Positions 28,128 through 37,837 of a stretch of DNA of 64,000 nt are shown one piece after another (position 1 is the first letter of the stretch; the number at the start of each line of letters is the position of its first letter). The notes beneath the pieces are model-generated. The model worked only from the letters and a program-made list of their open reading frames with translations. It ran no database searches and had not been told where the DNA came from. Origin of the DNA: Brachybacterium subflavum. Lineage in GTDB: Bacteria; Actinomycetota; Actinomycetes; Actinomycetales; Dermabacteraceae. Position numbers and translations under genes: made by a program. The stretch is from assembly GCF_009299795.1 (NCBI RefSeq), contig NZ_VIGP01000007.1:124001-188000 (forward strand), given 5' to 3'.

Positions 28128-28306
28128 TCCGGGGTGTCGGCCGTCCCCGTCGCGACCTGCGGCGGTGCTACTGTGGCAGAGCCCCACGCCGGGCACGATG
28201 AGGACGTCGTCGTGGTCACGGGCGCTGGCCCGTGGGCACCGAGGCCCCACCTGGACTGCGCAGGTCGGAGCCGCCCGGCACACACCAGTACAAGTCGGAG
28301 GAATCC

Positions 28307-28687
28307 GTGGCATCAGCAGAGGCCGGGACGCTCTATCGCGGCGGCGAGGGCATGTGGTCCTGGGTCGCGCATCGCATCTCGGGAATGCTCATCTTCCTGT
28401 TCCTGATCGTGCACGTCATGGACACCGCCCTCGTGCGCGTGTCCCCCGAGGCCTACAACGAGGTGATCGGGCACTACAAGACGATCGTGTTCGGGCTCGG
28501 AGAGATCGGCCTGGTGGCCGCGATCTGCTTCCACGCCCTCAACGGCATCCGGGTGATCCTCGTGGACTTCTGGTCCCAGGGAGCCCGCCGTCAGCGCGCA
28601 CTGTTCTGGGGCGTCGTCGTGGTGTGGGTGCTGCTCATGATCGGCTTCGTGCCCCGCCAGCTGGGCCACATGTTCGGATGGTGGTGA
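28307..28687 (+). CDS. sdhC: Succinate dehydrogenase cytochrome b556 subunit
   Basis: This 126-residue membrane anchor binds heme and quinone with SdhD. It has three hydrophobic helices; the first contains AHRISGMLIFLFLIVHVMD, whose histidines fit the heme/quinone family pattern, and HALNGIR is in the middle. GTG 28307 follows GGAGG at 28297-28301. It opens the sdhCDAB operon, with a four-base gap to sdhD. The 192-base divergent region before it holds only a weak -10 candidate (TACTGT at 28169-28174). Confidence 0.92.
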   Translation: MASAEAGTLYRGGEGMWSWVAHRISGMLIFLFLIVHVMDTALVRVSPEAYNEVIGHYKTIVFGLGEIGLVAAICFHALNGIRVILVDFWSQGARRQRALFWGVVVVWVLLMIGFVPRQLGHMFGWW

Positions 28688-28691
28688 CCTG

Positions 28692-29141
28692 ATGACCGCG
28701 ACCAAGATCCCCGAGCCCCGCACGCGCTACGCGCGCACCGGTCGGCGCGGCGTGAACGCGGAGATGCTCTCGTGGCTGTTCATGCGCTTCTCCGGCGCGA
28801 TCCTCGTGATCCTCGTATTCGGCCACCTGTTCGTGAACCTGTGGCTGGGCGAGGGCGTGCAGCGCATCGACTTCGCCTTCGTCTCCGGCAAGTGGGCCAA
28901 TCCGTTCTGGCAGACCTGGGACCTGCTCATGCTGTGGCTGGGCATGTTCCACGGCGGCAACGGCGTGCGCACGATCATCAACGACTACGCGCGCTCCTCG
29001 ACGCTGCGCCTGGTCCTGAAGGTCCTGCTGTACGTCGCCGTGGTCGTGACCGTCGTGCTCGGCACCCTGGTGATCTTCACCTTCTCGCCGTGCCCCGCGG
29101 GCGCCGACCCCTCGCTCCTGCCCTCCATCTGCTCCGAGTGA
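28692..29141 (+). CDS. sdhD: Succinate dehydrogenase hydrophobic membrane anchor subunit
   Basis: This 149-residue anchor protein has three membrane helices, with SWLFMRFSGAILVIL in the first and MLWLGMFHGGNGVRTI in the second. It pairs with SdhC to hold SdhAB on the cytoplasmic membrane face. The C-terminus carries two Cys residues in a short periplasmic tail. Confidence 0.92.
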   Translation: MTATKIPEPRTRYARTGRRGVNAEMLSWLFMRFSGAILVILVFGHLFVNLWLGEGVQRIDFAFVSGKWANPFWQTWDLLMLWLGMFHGGNGVRTIINDYARSSTLRLVLKVLLYVAVVVTVVLGTLVIFTFSPCPAGADPSLLPSICSE

Positions 29142-29159
29142 TCCTGGAGACCCCCTGAC

Positions 29160-30932
29160 ATGCAGATCCACACGTACGACGTGGTCATCGTCGGCGCCGG
29201 CGGCGCGGGAATGCGCGCGGCCCTCGAGTCGGGCCCCCGCGCACGCACCGCGGTGATCACCAAGCTCTACCCCACCCGCTCCCACACCGGCGCCGCCCAG
29301 GGCGGCATGTGCGCCGCCCTCGCGAACGTCGAGGAGGACAACTGGGAGTGGCACACCTACGACACCGTCAAGGGCGGCGACTACCTGGTCGACCAGGACG
29401 CCGCCGAGGTGATGGCCAAGGAGGCCATCGACGCGGTGCTCGACCTCGAGAAGATGGGCCTGCCGTTCAACCGCACGCCCGAGGGCCGCATCGACCAGCG
29501 CCGCTTCGGCGGGCACACCCGCGAGCACGGCGAGGCGCCCGTGCGCCGCTCCTGCTACGCGGCGGACCGCACCGGCCACATGATCCTGCAGACCCTCTAC
29601 CAGAACTGCGTCAAGCAGCACGTGGAGTTCTTCAACGAGTACTACGCGCTGGACGTGCTGCTCACGGGCGATCCCCGCGAGGACGAGGGCGTGCGCGCCG
29701 CCGGCATCGTGGCCTACGAGCTCGCGACCGGCGAGATCCACATCTTCCGCGCCAAGTCGGTCGTGTTCGCCACCGGCGGCTTCGGCAAGATGTTCAAGAC
29801 CACCTCGAACGCCCACACCCTCACCGGCGACGGCCCGGCGATGGCGCTGAACCGCGGCATCCCGCTCGAGGACATGGAGTTCTTCCAGTTCCATCCGACG
29901 GGCCTCGCGGGCCTGGGCATCCTGCTCTCCGAGGCGGCCCGCGGCGAGGGCGGCATCCTGCGCAACTCCAACATGGAGCGGTTCATGGAGACCTACGCGC
30001 CGACGCTGAAGGACCTCGCCCCCCGCGACGTCGTCGCCCGTGCGATGGCCAACGAGGTCCGCGAGGGCCGCGGCTGCGGTCCGAACAAGGACTACGTGCT
30101 GCTGGACCTCACGCACCTCGAGCCCGCGCACATCGACGCGAAGCTCCCGGACATCACCGAGTTCGCGCGCACCTACCTGGGCGTCGAGCCCTACACCGAG
30201 CCGGTGCCCGTCTTCCCGACGGCCCACTACGGCATGGGCGGCATCCCGACGAACATCATGGGCGAGGTGCTGCGCAACGAGCACGACGTGATCCCCGGGA
30301 TGTACGCGGCCGGCGAGGTCGCCTGCGTCTCCGTGCACGGCGGCAACCGACTGGGCACGAACTCGCTGCTGGACATCAACGTCTTCGGCAAGCGCGCGGG
30401 CGTCGCCGCCGCCGAGCACGCCCAGCAGGTCGAGCTCGCCGAGCTGCCCGAGGGCGTCGAGACCCCCGTCGTCGAGCTGCTGCAGCGCCTGCGCGACCGT
30501 CCCGCCACCGAGGACCGCGTGGCCGACATCCGCAAGGACCTGCAGGAGACCATGGACGCCAACGTCCAGGTGTTCCGCACCGACGAGACCTGCCGCAAGG
30601 CCCTGGCGGACATCACCGAGCTCAAGAAGCGCTACGAGACCGTGGCCGTGCAGGACAAGGGCCTGCGCTACAACCTCGATCTCCTCGAGGCCGTCGAGCT
30701 GGGCTTCCTGCTCGAGCTCGCGGAGGTCGTCGCCCTCGGCGCCCTCGAGCGCAAGGAATCCCGCGGGGGCCACTTCCGCGAGGACTTCCCCACGCGCGAC
30801 GACGTCAACTTCCTCACGCACACCATGGCCTACAAGACGCTCGAGGGCGAGGGCCTGGAGGGCACGGACATCGTGCTCGGCACCAAGGAAGTCATCATCA
30901 CCCGCTACGAGCCGAAGGAGCGCACGTTCTGA
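29160..30932 (+). CDS. sdhA: Succinate dehydrogenase flavoprotein subunit
   Basis: This 590-residue catalytic subunit oxidises succinate to fumarate. FAD binding is shown by GAGGAGMRA at the N-terminus; the likely flavin-linked His42 is in [10 protein letters not shown]. Active-site motifs [12 protein letters not shown] and [13 protein letters not shown] are intact. The gene ends in a TGATG overlap with sdhB. Confidence 0.96.
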   Translation: MQIHTYDVVIVGAGGAGMRAALESGPRARTAVITKLYPTRSHTGAAQGGMCAALANVEEDNWEWHTYDTVKGGDYLVDQDAAEVMAKEAIDAVLDLEKMGLPFNRTPEGRIDQRRFGGHTREHGEAPVRRSCYAADRTGHMILQTLYQNCVKQHVEFFNEYYALDVLLTGDPREDEGVRAAGIVAYELATGEIHIFRAKSVVFATGGFGKMFKTTSNAHTLTGDGPAMALNRGIPLEDMEFFQFHPTGLAGLGILLSEAARGEGGILRNSNMERFMETYAPTLKDLAPRDVVARAMANEVREGRGCGPNKDYVLLDLTHLEPAHIDAKLPDITEFARTYLGVEPYTEPVPVFPTAHYGMGGIPTNIMGEVLRNEHDVIPGMYAAGEVACVSVHGGNRLGTNSLLDINVFGKRAGVAAAEHAQQVELAELPEGVETPVVELLQRLRDRPATEDRVADIRKDLQETMDANVQVFRTDETCRKALADITELKKRYETVAVQDKGLRYNLDLLEAVELGFLLELAEVVALGALERKESRGGHFREDFPTRDDVNFLTHTMAYKTLEGEGLEGTDIVLGTKEVIITRYEPKERTF

Positions 30933-31699
30933 TGACTGCTGTCGCAGAGAGGACCGACGCCGAGCCGCAGGCCCAGGAGATCCCCTCCTTCGAGGTCACG
31001 CTCAAGATCAACCGCTTCAACCCCGACGCCGAGGGCAAGCCCAAGCCCTACTGGCAGGAGTTCACCGTCACCATGCACGGCACCGACCGTGTCCTCGACG
31101 CGCTCCACGAGGTGAAGTGGCACCTGGACGGGTCGCTGACCTTCCGCCGCTCGTGCGCGCACGGCGTGTGCGGCTCCGATGCCATGCGCATCAACGGCCG
31201 CAACCGCCTGGCCTGCAAGACCCTGCTGAAGGACCTGGACATCTCCAAGCCCATCACGGTCGAGCCGATCAAGGGCCTCCCGGTCGAGAAGGACCTCATC
31301 GTCGACATGGAGCCCTTCTTCGACGCCTACCGCGAGGTCATGCCGTTCCTCGTGGCCGAGGGCCAGGAGCCCAGCCGCGAGCGCCTCCAGAGCGCCGAGC
31401 AGCGCGAGGTCTTCGACGACACCACCAAGTGCATCCTGTGCGCCGCGTGCACCTCGTCGTGCCCGATCTTCTGGACCGACGGCCAGTACTTCGGTCCGGC
31501 CGCGATCGTGAACGCGCACCGCTTCATCTTCGACTCGCGCGACGACGCGGGCGAGCAGCGTCTGGAGATCCTGAACTCCAAGGAGGGCGTGTGGCGCTGC
31601 CGCACCACCTTCAACTGCACCGAGGCGTGCCCCCGCGGCATCCAGATCACCAAGGCGATCGCCGAGGTCAAGCAGGCCGTCATCCGCGGCCGCGTCTGA
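30932..31699 (+). CDS. sdhB: Succinate dehydrogenase iron-sulfur subunit
   Basis: This 255-residue protein carries electrons from the flavin to quinone through three Fe-S clusters. The 2Fe-2S ligands are in SCAHGVCGSDAM, and the 4Fe-4S and 3Fe-4S ligands are in CILCAACTSSCP and CTEACPRGI. The N-terminal 20 residues are variable. It is the last gene of the operon and is followed by a long hairpin. Confidence 0.96.
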   Translation: MTAVAERTDAEPQAQEIPSFEVTLKINRFNPDAEGKPKPYWQEFTVTMHGTDRVLDALHEVKWHLDGSLTFRRSCAHGVCGSDAMRINGRNRLACKTLLKDLDISKPITVEPIKGLPVEKDLIVDMEPFFDAYREVMPFLVAEGQEPSRERLQSAEQREVFDDTTKCILCAACTSSCPIFWTDGQYFGPAAIVNAHRFIFDSRDDAGEQRLEILNSKEGVWRCRTTFNCTEACPRGIQITKAIAEVKQAVIRGRV

Positions 31700-31806
31700 A
31701 CCATCGGCCGTCGGCCCTCTGGCCGCCGCGGACTCCGCAGCACCACGGGACCGCGCACGCGCGCACCCCGCACGCCGCAGCCCGCAGGCCGCAGCCCGGA
31801 CCTGAG

Positions 31807-31860
31807 AAAGGGAGCGTTCCGTGCCATGGACCGGCGTCCATGGCACGGAACGCTCCCTTT
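31807..31860. terminator. 25-bp perfect hairpin, bidirectional terminator
   Basis: Arms 31807-31831 and 31836-31860 are perfect complements around a CGGC loop. The outer ends are AAAGGG/CCCTTT, giving a short T run in both directions. It lies between convergent sdhB and the exonuclease gene. Confidence 0.85.
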
Positions 31861-31883
31861 TCCGCGTCCTGCCCGCTCGGCGG

Positions 31884-31905
31884 CCTCCCCGCCTCGGCGG
31901 GGAGG
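31884..31905 (-). terminator. Second hairpin downstream of the exonuclease gene
   Basis: CCTCCCCGCC (31884-31893) pairs with GGCGGGGAGG (31896-31905). It sits directly after the exonuclease III stop on the minus strand. Confidence 0.5.
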
Positions 31906-31921
31906 TGCCGGGGCCGGGCCA

Positions 31922-32788
31922 TCAGCTGTAGCTGACCACCAGCGGGGCGTGGTCGGACCAGCGGGTGTCGTAGCTCGGGGCGCGGTCCACCTGGGCGCTC
32001 GTCGCGCGAGCTGCGAGATCCGGATCGGCGAGCTGGTAGTCGATCCTCCAGCCCGAGTCGTTGTCGAAGGCCTTCCCGCGCTGCGACCACCAGGTGTAGG
32101 GGCCGGGGCCCTCGCCGACGACGCGCCGCTGCACGTCGACCCACTCGGCGCCCTCACCGGTGCCGCCGCCCTCGGCCCGCACCGTCGGACCGTCCGTCCC
32201 GACCAGACGATCCAGGTAGGCGCGCTCCTCGGGCAGGAAGCCGGCCGACTTCAGGTTGCCCTTCCAGTTCTTGATGTCCCACTCGGTGTGGGCGATGTTC
32301 AGGTCACCGGTGAGGACGACGTGCCGGCCGTCGGAGCGCAGGTCCGCCAGGCGCTCCACCATCACGTCGAGGAAGGCGTACTTGTCGGTCATGGTCTGCG
32401 GCTTGTCGGTGTTGCCCGAGTGCATGTAGCAGGAGACCACGGTGAGGGTGCGGCCGTCGCCGAGCGGGTCGGCGAGGTCTGCCTCGAGCCAGCGCCCGGT
32501 ATGGGTGGGCTCGGTGAGGCCGGGCAGCCCGGCGCGCACCCCGTCGAGGTCGATGGAGTCGAGCTCGGTGCGCGCGGCGATCGCGACGCCCGCGCGGCCC
32601 TTGAGCTCGGAGGGCAGGCCGACGATGCGCCAGCCCTCCCCCACGAGGTCCGCGAGCAGCTCCTCGGGAGCGCGCACCTCCTGCAGGGTGACGACGTCTG
32701 CGGGGGTCTCGGCGAGCCAGTCGCCCATGCCCTTGCGGGCGGCGGCGCGCAGTCCGTTCACGTTGACGGTGGCGAGTGTGAAAGTCAT
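31922..32788 (-). CDS. Exodeoxyribonuclease III (AP endonuclease family)
   Basis: This 288-residue exonuclease-endonuclease-phosphatase fold enzyme repairs abasic sites. Catalytic motifs are LQEVRAP, GDLNIAHTEWDI, NDSGWRIDYQL and the C-terminal SDHAPLV. ATG 32788 is chosen because the family begins directly with a FTLATVNVNGLR-like strand. It is the sole gene of its unit. Confidence 0.92.
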   Translation of the reverse strand: MTFTLATVNVNGLRAAARKGMGDWLAETPADVVTLQEVRAPEELLADLVGEGWRIVGLPSELKGRAGVAIAARTELDSIDLDGVRAGLPGLTEPTHTGRWLEADLADPLGDGRTLTVVSCYMHSGNTDKPQTMTDKYAFLDVMVERLADLRSDGRHVVLTGDLNIAHTEWDIKNWKGNLKSAGFLPEERAYLDRLVGTDGPTVRAEGGGTGEGAEWVDVQRRVVGEGPGPYTWWSQRGKAFDNDSGWRIDYQLADPDLAARATSAQVDRAPSYDTRWSDHAPLVVSYS

Positions 32789-32913
32789 GCCCGCCAGTAT
32801 TCCAGCCGGGTCCGACGGACCGGGACGGCCGCGCCGCATCATCCATCCGCCGCCACGGTCTCAGAGCGCCTTTCGGCTGGACCGACGCAGTGGGTGCGGC
32901 ACGTCGGGCACTC

Positions 32914-34455
32914 TCAGCGGCCCGCGTCCACGACCGTGGTGCGACGCACGTCGTTGCGGGGATCGAGGTAGCGCTGCACGTCTGGGCTGTTCTCGAACCG
33001 GGCCAGCGCGCCGTCGGGATGGTTCTTGGTCTCCGCGTACGCGTCGGCCGTGTACTGGTTCTGGTTGTGGTCGCTGAAGACGGCGTCGAAGCCGCTGGGC
33101 CCCCCGCCGGCCGCTCCGCTCGAGGGCGGGACGATCCAGTCGCGGGATCCGGGGAGGACGACCTCCTGGTGGTTGCTCCCGGGCCCGCTGCCGTCGGCGC
33201 GCAGTCCCTCCACGTCGAGCGTCGGCACGGGGTCTCCGCTCACGCCGATACCGTCCGGCACGGGCACCCCGACCGGTCCCGTGCTCACACCGGTGCTCAG
33301 CCCTCCGCCGTGGGCGATGTTCAGGCTCTGGGTTCCGGGCGGCAGGTCGAAGGACTCGACCGGCGACCCCTCCGAGACCAGAGTGGTGACGTTGTATCCG
33401 CCCGGCCCGTTGAAGCTCGGATCGGAGGCGAGCGCCGCATTGATGATGCCGCCCTGGGAGTGGCCGACCATCATCACGTCGGCGCCTGGTTCCAGGCCGG
33501 CGGCGATCATGGCGTCACGGACGTTCTGCATCGCCGCCGTGTCCTGCCCAGCCATCGCACGGACATTGGCCGACCAGTCGCGGGAGTTGCCCTGGCCTCC
33601 CCATCCCAGCGACGGATCTCCGATATCGGCCTCGGTGCCGGGGACCGTCACGATGTAGCGCTCGTGGCCATCGGGATCCACGACCGTCTTGACCTGGACC
33701 TTCCCGGTCTCCTCGCCCTCCGAGCTGTAGTTGCCGGAGACATCGTCCAGCAGTGCGGCCACGGAGTGGGGCGCCCCACCGCCGTCCTGGACGTGCACGT
33801 CGTCGCCGCTGACCCGAGCTGCACCGCGATCGGAGAAGAACTGGTGGTCCTCCCCCGTGGCGGCGTTCCACCCCACCCCTACGGCGGATGCCACCGGGAG
33901 CGCGAGCGACGAGGCGAGCTCCGACAGCGGTGGCATCCGCCCGCCGTCCACGACGTCCTTCAGCTCCTCGGCCAGGTGCGCGCTGTCGCCGATCAGCTGG
34001 CTCACCGCGGGCGCCGTCGCGGAGATCCGGTCGAGGACCGGCGAGACCATGTCGCCGACCCCGTCTGTGAGCCCGTGCCCGATCCCCGACCCGATATCCA
34101 TCGCGCTCCCGGCGAGCCCCTCCAGCCCGTCCAGCAGGCCGCCGCCCTCGGCATCGTCCGATCCTCCGTCGCTCCCCTCGTCCCCGCCCGCCTGCGAAGC
34201 GCGCTCCTGTTCCTCGACCTGGTCGCGCAGGTCCCGCCCACAGGCATGCAGACGCTGCACGGCACGAGTGCCGGGAGTGGCGACGAGAGTGCGGAAGTCC
34301 TCTCGGAAGGCCTCCGCGTCGGACCCGACCCAGTCGACGCTGTCGACGGATGCGGCGAGCGCGCTCAGCAGCTGCTCGAGTCGTTCGCCAGCCTGCGCAT
34401 CCCGCCCCGCGAGCGCCTCTACAGCGCCCGTGTCCATGCCCTGGAATCCGCTCAT
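32914..34455 (-). CDS. Putative ESX-secreted effector: WXG100-like head with lipase/esterase-like domain
   Basis: This 513-residue protein starts with a helical region of about 85 residues containing a WXG turn (Trp42-Val-Gly44 in SVDWVGSDAEAF), as in WXG100 proteins. A Gly/Ser/Asp-rich linker and more helices follow, then an alpha/beta-hydrolase-like part with the nucleophile elbow GHSQG (Ser333) after VMMV. Asp409 or a nearby Asp and His429/His463 could complete the triad. There is no signal peptide, as expected for type VII secretion. Its N-terminus has the GMD signature shared with the three WXG100 proteins. It overlaps the upstream 266-residue gene by four bases. Lipase, esterase or toxin activity is inferred, not shown. 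Confidence 0.7.
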   Translation of the reverse strand: MSGFQGMDTGAVEALAGRDAQAGERLEQLLSALAASVDSVDWVGSDAEAFREDFRTLVATPGTRAVQRLHACGRDLRDQVEEQERASQAGGDEGSDGGSDDAEGGGLLDGLEGLAGSAMDIGSGIGHGLTDGVGDMVSPVLDRISATAPAVSQLIGDSAHLAEELKDVVDGGRMPPLSELASSLALPVASAVGVGWNAATGEDHQFFSDRGAARVSGDDVHVQDGGGAPHSVAALLDDVSGNYSSEGEETGKVQVKTVVDPDGHERYIVTVPGTEADIGDPSLGWGGQGNSRDWSANVRAMAGQDTAAMQNVRDAMIAAGLEPGADVMMVGHSQGGIINAALASDPSFNGPGGYNVTTLVSEGSPVESFDLPPGTQSLNIAHGGGLSTGVSTGPVGVPVPDGIGVSGDPVPTLDVEGLRADGSGPGSNHQEVVLPGSRDWIVPPSSGAAGGGPSGFDAVFSDHNQNQYTADAYAETKNHPDGALARFENSPDVQRYLDPRNDVRRTTVVDAGR

Positions 34456-35252
34456 CGCCGACTCCCGTCCCCCGCCGCCGTGCCCGCTCCGAGTTCGGCC
34501 CGCTCGCGCTCGAGGGCGCCGAGCGTGTGGAACGCGGCCGCGGTGCGCGTGGTCAGCTCGTAGGCGATGTCGCCGGGGACGACGCGCCGAAGTGCCATCT
34601 CATGGGCCCCAGTGCTCACGCGCAGCGCGTGGAGGGCGCGCTCTCCGAGCACCCAGAGCCCGTTCCAGCCGGTCACGAGCTCAGTGCGGGAGGCATCGCG
34701 GACGTGGAGGGCGGCCGTCAGCCGGACGCGCTCGTGGCAGAGCGCGTCGACCAGATCGTCGTCGCCGCCGACTCCGCGCACGTCCGGTTCGTCCGGGTGG
34801 AGCGGCGCCGCCCGGGCGAGAATCTCCAGCTGCTCGGGTGTGAACACGTGCCAAGGCCGGGTCGGGTCGGCGATCCGCGGGGCGGCTCGCAGCTCGGGGG
34901 CATCGGGCATGCCCGCGAGCATCCCCGCGAGCATGTGGTCCCCGGTGCGCACACGCAGGCGCAGCACCGGATCCGGTCGATCGCCGTGCTCCTCGTGGAG
35001 GCAGCTCATCGCCACGCCCGGGGCCAGGGCGATCCGGGAGTGGAGGGTGCGGGCCCCGTCGACCGCGGTCGTCCGCAGCATCACGCGCGCGGTGCGGACG
35101 AGCTCGAGCAGCTCCTCGGCGGAAGCATCCAGCAGCGCCTGCACCTCGGTGCCGGCATCGATGCTCGCATCGCCGCGCAGCGTCCGCGGCCATGCAGGGG
35201 TCTCTGGCCCGACACTGCGAGCGGGAGTCTCGAGGACAGCTCCCTCGGCCAT
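34452..35252 (-). CDS. Hypothetical protein, possible chaperone or partner of the WXG100-lipase protein
   Basis: I do not recognise this 266-residue protein. It is a mixed alpha/beta protein with no signal peptide or membrane helix; the middle has VLRLRVRTGDHMLAG and WHVFTPEQLEILARAA, and the C-terminus is helical. It is the first gene of a two-gene unit and its stop overlaps the effector start, so equal production is likely. Its size is near that of mycobacterial EspG-type chaperones, and chaperone or immunity roles are both possible, but no sequence similarity was established. The unit is controlled by the palindromic promoter at 35295-35340. Confidence 0.6.
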   Translation of the reverse strand: MAEGAVLETPARSVGPETPAWPRTLRGDASIDAGTEVQALLDASAEELLELVRTARVMLRTTAVDGARTLHSRIALAPGVAMSCLHEEHGDRPDPVLRLRVRTGDHMLAGMLAGMPDAPELRAAPRIADPTRPWHVFTPEQLEILARAAPLHPDEPDVRGVGGDDDLVDALCHERVRLTAALHVRDASRTELVTGWNGLWVLGERALHALRVSTGAHEMALRRVVPGDIAYELTTRTAAAFHTLGALERERAELGAGTAAGDGSRR

Positions 35253-35294
35253 GGTGCCTCCCTCCCGCCCGTCGCGGCGACGGGCCTCGCTCCC

Positions 35295-35340
35295 ACACTA
35301 GGAACGAGGAGCGGGCGGGTCGATGGGGACTTCTCCCCAT
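35295..35340 (-). promoter_or_regulatory. Palindromic promoter of the effector operon (ESX-type box)
   Basis: On the minus strand the 18-bp palindrome ATGGGGAGAAGTCCCCAT (35323-35340) is followed by exactly 22 bases and then TAGTGT (35295-35300). The same palindrome and spacing occur before two WXG100 genes. ATG 35252 is 42 bases further on. Confidence 0.7.
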
Positions 35341-35354
35341 CGACCCGCCCGCTC
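35309..35354 (-). terminator. 21-bp perfect hairpin after folD, overlapping the ESX-type box
   Basis: Arms 35309-35329 and 35334-35354 are exact complements with a CTTC loop. It sits 35 bases after the folD stop, so it could terminate that transcript, but its core is the same palindrome used as a promoter box for the next operon. Confidence 0.6.
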
Positions 35355-35389
35355 GCACGTGCTTCGCGTCGCCGCCGCGATGTGGCCTC

Positions 35390-36289
35390 TCAGGCGCCCG
35401 GCGCGATCCCCGCAGCGCGCTCGGCGGCCTCGACCACGTTGGTCATCAGCAGGGCTACGGTCATCGGCCCGACCCCGCCGGGGTTCGGCGAGAGGTGGCC
35501 GGCGACCTCGGCGACGTCGGGGGCCACGTCGCCGTACACCTTGTACTTCCCGGTCTCGGGGATCTTCTCCCCGCGGGTGACGCCCACGTCGAGGACGGCG
35601 GCTCCGGGCTTCACGTCCTCGGCGCGCACGAGGTGCTTGACGCCCGCGGCGGCGACGATCACGTCGGCCCGGCGCAGGTGGGAGCACAGGTCCGCGGTGC
35701 CGGTGTGCGTCAGGGTGACGGTCGCGTTGATCGCGCGCCGGGTGAGGATGAGGCCGATGGACCGGCCGATGGTGACGCCGCGGCCGACGACGACCACGTC
35801 CTTGCCCTTCAGGTCCACGTCGTGGCGCAGCAGGAGCTCGATCGCGGCCCGCGGGGTGCACGGCAGCGGCGACGTGATGGGAGCGTTGACGTTGAGCACG
35901 AGTCGCCCCAGGTTCGTGGGGTGCAGGCCGTCGGCGTCCTTGTCCGGGTCGATGCGCTCGAGGATCGCGTCGGTGTCCAGGTGGTCCGGCAGCGGCAGCT
36001 GCACGATGAAGCCGTGGCACTCGGGATCGGCGTTCAGGCGGTCCACGACCTCCTCGACCTCGGCCTGGGTGGCGCTCGCGGGCAGCTCGACCTGGATCGA
36101 GTTCATGCCGATGGCCTCGGAGCGGCGGTGCTTCATCCCGACGTACAGCTTGGACCCCGGGTCGTCGCCCACCAGCACGGTCGCGATCCCGGGGGTGATG
36201 CCGCGCTCCTTGAGCGCTGCCACCCGCTCGGCGAGCTCCTGGGTGATCTCCTTGGCCGTCGCGCGGCCGTCGAGCGTCTGTGCGGTCAT
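35390..36289 (-). CDS. folD: Methylenetetrahydrofolate dehydrogenase/cyclohydrolase
   Basis: This 299-residue bifunctional enzyme converts 5,10-methylene-THF to 10-formyl-THF. The active-site lysine is in [10 protein letters not shown], followed by [10 protein letters not shown] and the NADP site [14 protein letters not shown]; the C-terminus has [13 protein letters not shown] 36289 has AAGGAG five bases upstream. It lies 109 bases after glyA, and the two enzymes work in the same one-carbon cycle. Confidence 0.95.
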   Translation of the reverse strand: MTAQTLDGRATAKEITQELAERVAALKERGITPGIATVLVGDDPGSKLYVGMKHRRSEAIGMNSIQVELPASATQAEVEEVVDRLNADPECHGFIVQLPLPDHLDTDAILERIDPDKDADGLHPTNLGRLVLNVNAPITSPLPCTPRAAIELLLRHDVDLKGKDVVVVGRGVTIGRSIGLILTRRAINATVTLTHTGTADLCSHLRRADVIVAAAGVKHLVRAEDVKPGAAVLDVGVTRGEKIPETGKYKVYGDVAPDVAEVAGHLSPNPGGVGPMTVALLMTNVVEAAERAAGIAPGA

Positions 36290-36398
36290 GGGGTCTCCTT
36301 GCTGCATGCCACGGGCGGCATGCGGATGCTGCGTGCGGGAGGGAGGAGGAGGAGAGGGCCGCCAGCGGCGTCGCGCCGCGGGCGGCCCTCCTCGGGAC

Positions 36399-37667
36399 TC
36401 AGTACTGCTGCAGCCCCGCGTACAGGGGCTTCTTCTCGGTGAGCGCGCGGGTGCGGGCGCGCAGCGCCTCGATGTCGGGCGAGTCCTGCAGGGCCAGCGC
36501 GATGACGTCGGCGATCTCGGTGAACTCGTCCTTGCCGAAGCCGCGGGTGGCGAGCGCCGGGGTGCCGATGCGCAGGCCGGAGGTCACGCGCGGCGGCCGC
36601 GGATCGTTCGGCACCGCATTGCGGTTCACGGTGATTCCGACCTCGTGGAGGCGGTCCTCCGCCTGCTGGCCGTCGAGCTGCGAGTCGACGAGGTCCACGA
36701 GCACGAGGTGCACGTCGGTCCCGCCGGAGAGCACCTTGACGCCCGCGGCGGAGGCGTCGGCCGCCTGCAGGCGGTCGGCGAGGATCTGCGCGCCCTCGAG
36801 AGTGCGGCGCTGGCGGTCCACGAAGTCCTCGCCGGCGGCGATCTTCAGCGCGACGGCCTTCGCGGCGATCACGTGCATGAGCGGGCCGCCCTGCTGGCCG
36901 GGGAACACCGCGGAGTCGATCTTCTTCGCCCAGTCCTGGGTCGAGAGGATCATGCCGGAGCGGGGGCCGCCGATGGTCTTGTGGATCGTCGTCGAGGTGA
37001 CGTCGGCGAAGGGCACGGGACTCGGGTGCAGGTCGGCGGCGACCAGGCCCGCGAAGTGCGCCATGTCCACCCACAGCGACGCGCCGACCTCGTCGGCGAT
37101 CGACCGGAAGGCCTCGAAGTCCAGGTGCCGGGGGTAGGCCGACCAGCCGGCGCAGATCACCTTGGGGTGGGTCTCCAGGGCGAGCTCGCGCACCTTGTCC
37201 ATGTCGATGCGGCCCGTGGCCGGGTCCAGCTCGTAGGCGGCGATGTCGTAGAGGCGGCCGGAGAAGTTGATCTTCATGCCGTGGGTGAGGTGGCCGCCGT
37301 GGGCGAGGGAGAGGCCCATCAGCGTGTCGCCCGCGCGGGCGAGGGCGTGCATGACCGCGGCGTTCGCGGTGGCGCCGGAGTGCGGCTGGACATTCGCGTG
37401 ATCGGCGCCGAACAGGGCCTTGGCGCGCTCGATCGCGATCTCCTCGGCGACGTCCACCTCCTCGCAGCCGCCGTAGTAGCGGCGACCGGGGTATCCCTCG
37501 GCGTACTTGTTGGTGAGCACCGAGCCCTGCGCCTGCAGCACGGCGCGGGGGACGAAGTTCTCCGAGGCGATCATCTCGAGCGTGCCGCGCTGGCGGTCGA
37601 GCTCCCGGTCCAGGACCCGCGCGATGTCGGGGTCGAGGTCGGCGATGGACTGGTCGAGGACGTTCAC
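36399..37667 (-). CDS. glyA: Serine hydroxymethyltransferase
   Basis: This 422-residue PLP enzyme interconverts serine and glycine and charges tetrahydrofolate with a one-carbon unit. Motifs include [24 protein letters not shown], and the PLP-lysine in [20 protein letters not shown] 37667 follows AGGAGG. A TAGGAT (about 37769-37774 on the minus strand) could be its -10, giving a leader near 100 bases in which no known riboswitch was recognised. Confidence 0.96.
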   Translation of the reverse strand: MNVLDQSIADLDPDIARVLDRELDRQRGTLEMIASENFVPRAVLQAQGSVLTNKYAEGYPGRRYYGGCEEVDVAEEIAIERAKALFGADHANVQPHSGATANAAVMHALARAGDTLMGLSLAHGGHLTHGMKINFSGRLYDIAAYELDPATGRIDMDKVRELALETHPKVICAGWSAYPRHLDFEAFRSIADEVGASLWVDMAHFAGLVAADLHPSPVPFADVTSTTIHKTIGGPRSGMILSTQDWAKKIDSAVFPGQQGGPLMHVIAAKAVALKIAAGEDFVDRQRRTLEGAQILADRLQAADASAAGVKVLSGGTDVHLVLVDLVDSQLDGQQAEDRLHEVGITVNRNAVPNDPRPPRVTSGLRIGTPALATRGFGKDEFTEIADVIALALQDSPDIEALRARTRALTEKKPLYAGLQQY

Positions 37668-37785
37668 TGGGCCTCCTGGGCGGTGTCGCGCGCGGGGATC
37701 GGCGACGGGTCGTGGACGGGTGCCGGGGGTGCGGGGCCGGCCGCCGGGACGACGCGGGACCGCGCGTCCATCCTAGGCGCGCGGG

Positions 37786-37824
37786 GCCCTGCGGCGCGGT
37801 GGCCGTCCACTGCCGCCGCAGGGC
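37786..37824 (-). terminator. Terminator hairpin downstream of murB
   Basis: GCCCTGCGGC (37786-37795) pairs with GCCGCAGGGC (37815-37824), and the inner 19 bases can pair further. It lies between the murB stop and the glyA promoter. Confidence 0.6.
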
Positions 37825-37837
37825 TCCGCGACTGCGC

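Noticed and set aside
37668-37837. Tetrahydrofolate or glycine riboswitch before glyA
   Set aside because: The leader has GC-rich hairpins but I could not match any known riboswitch core; the main hairpin fits a murB terminator.
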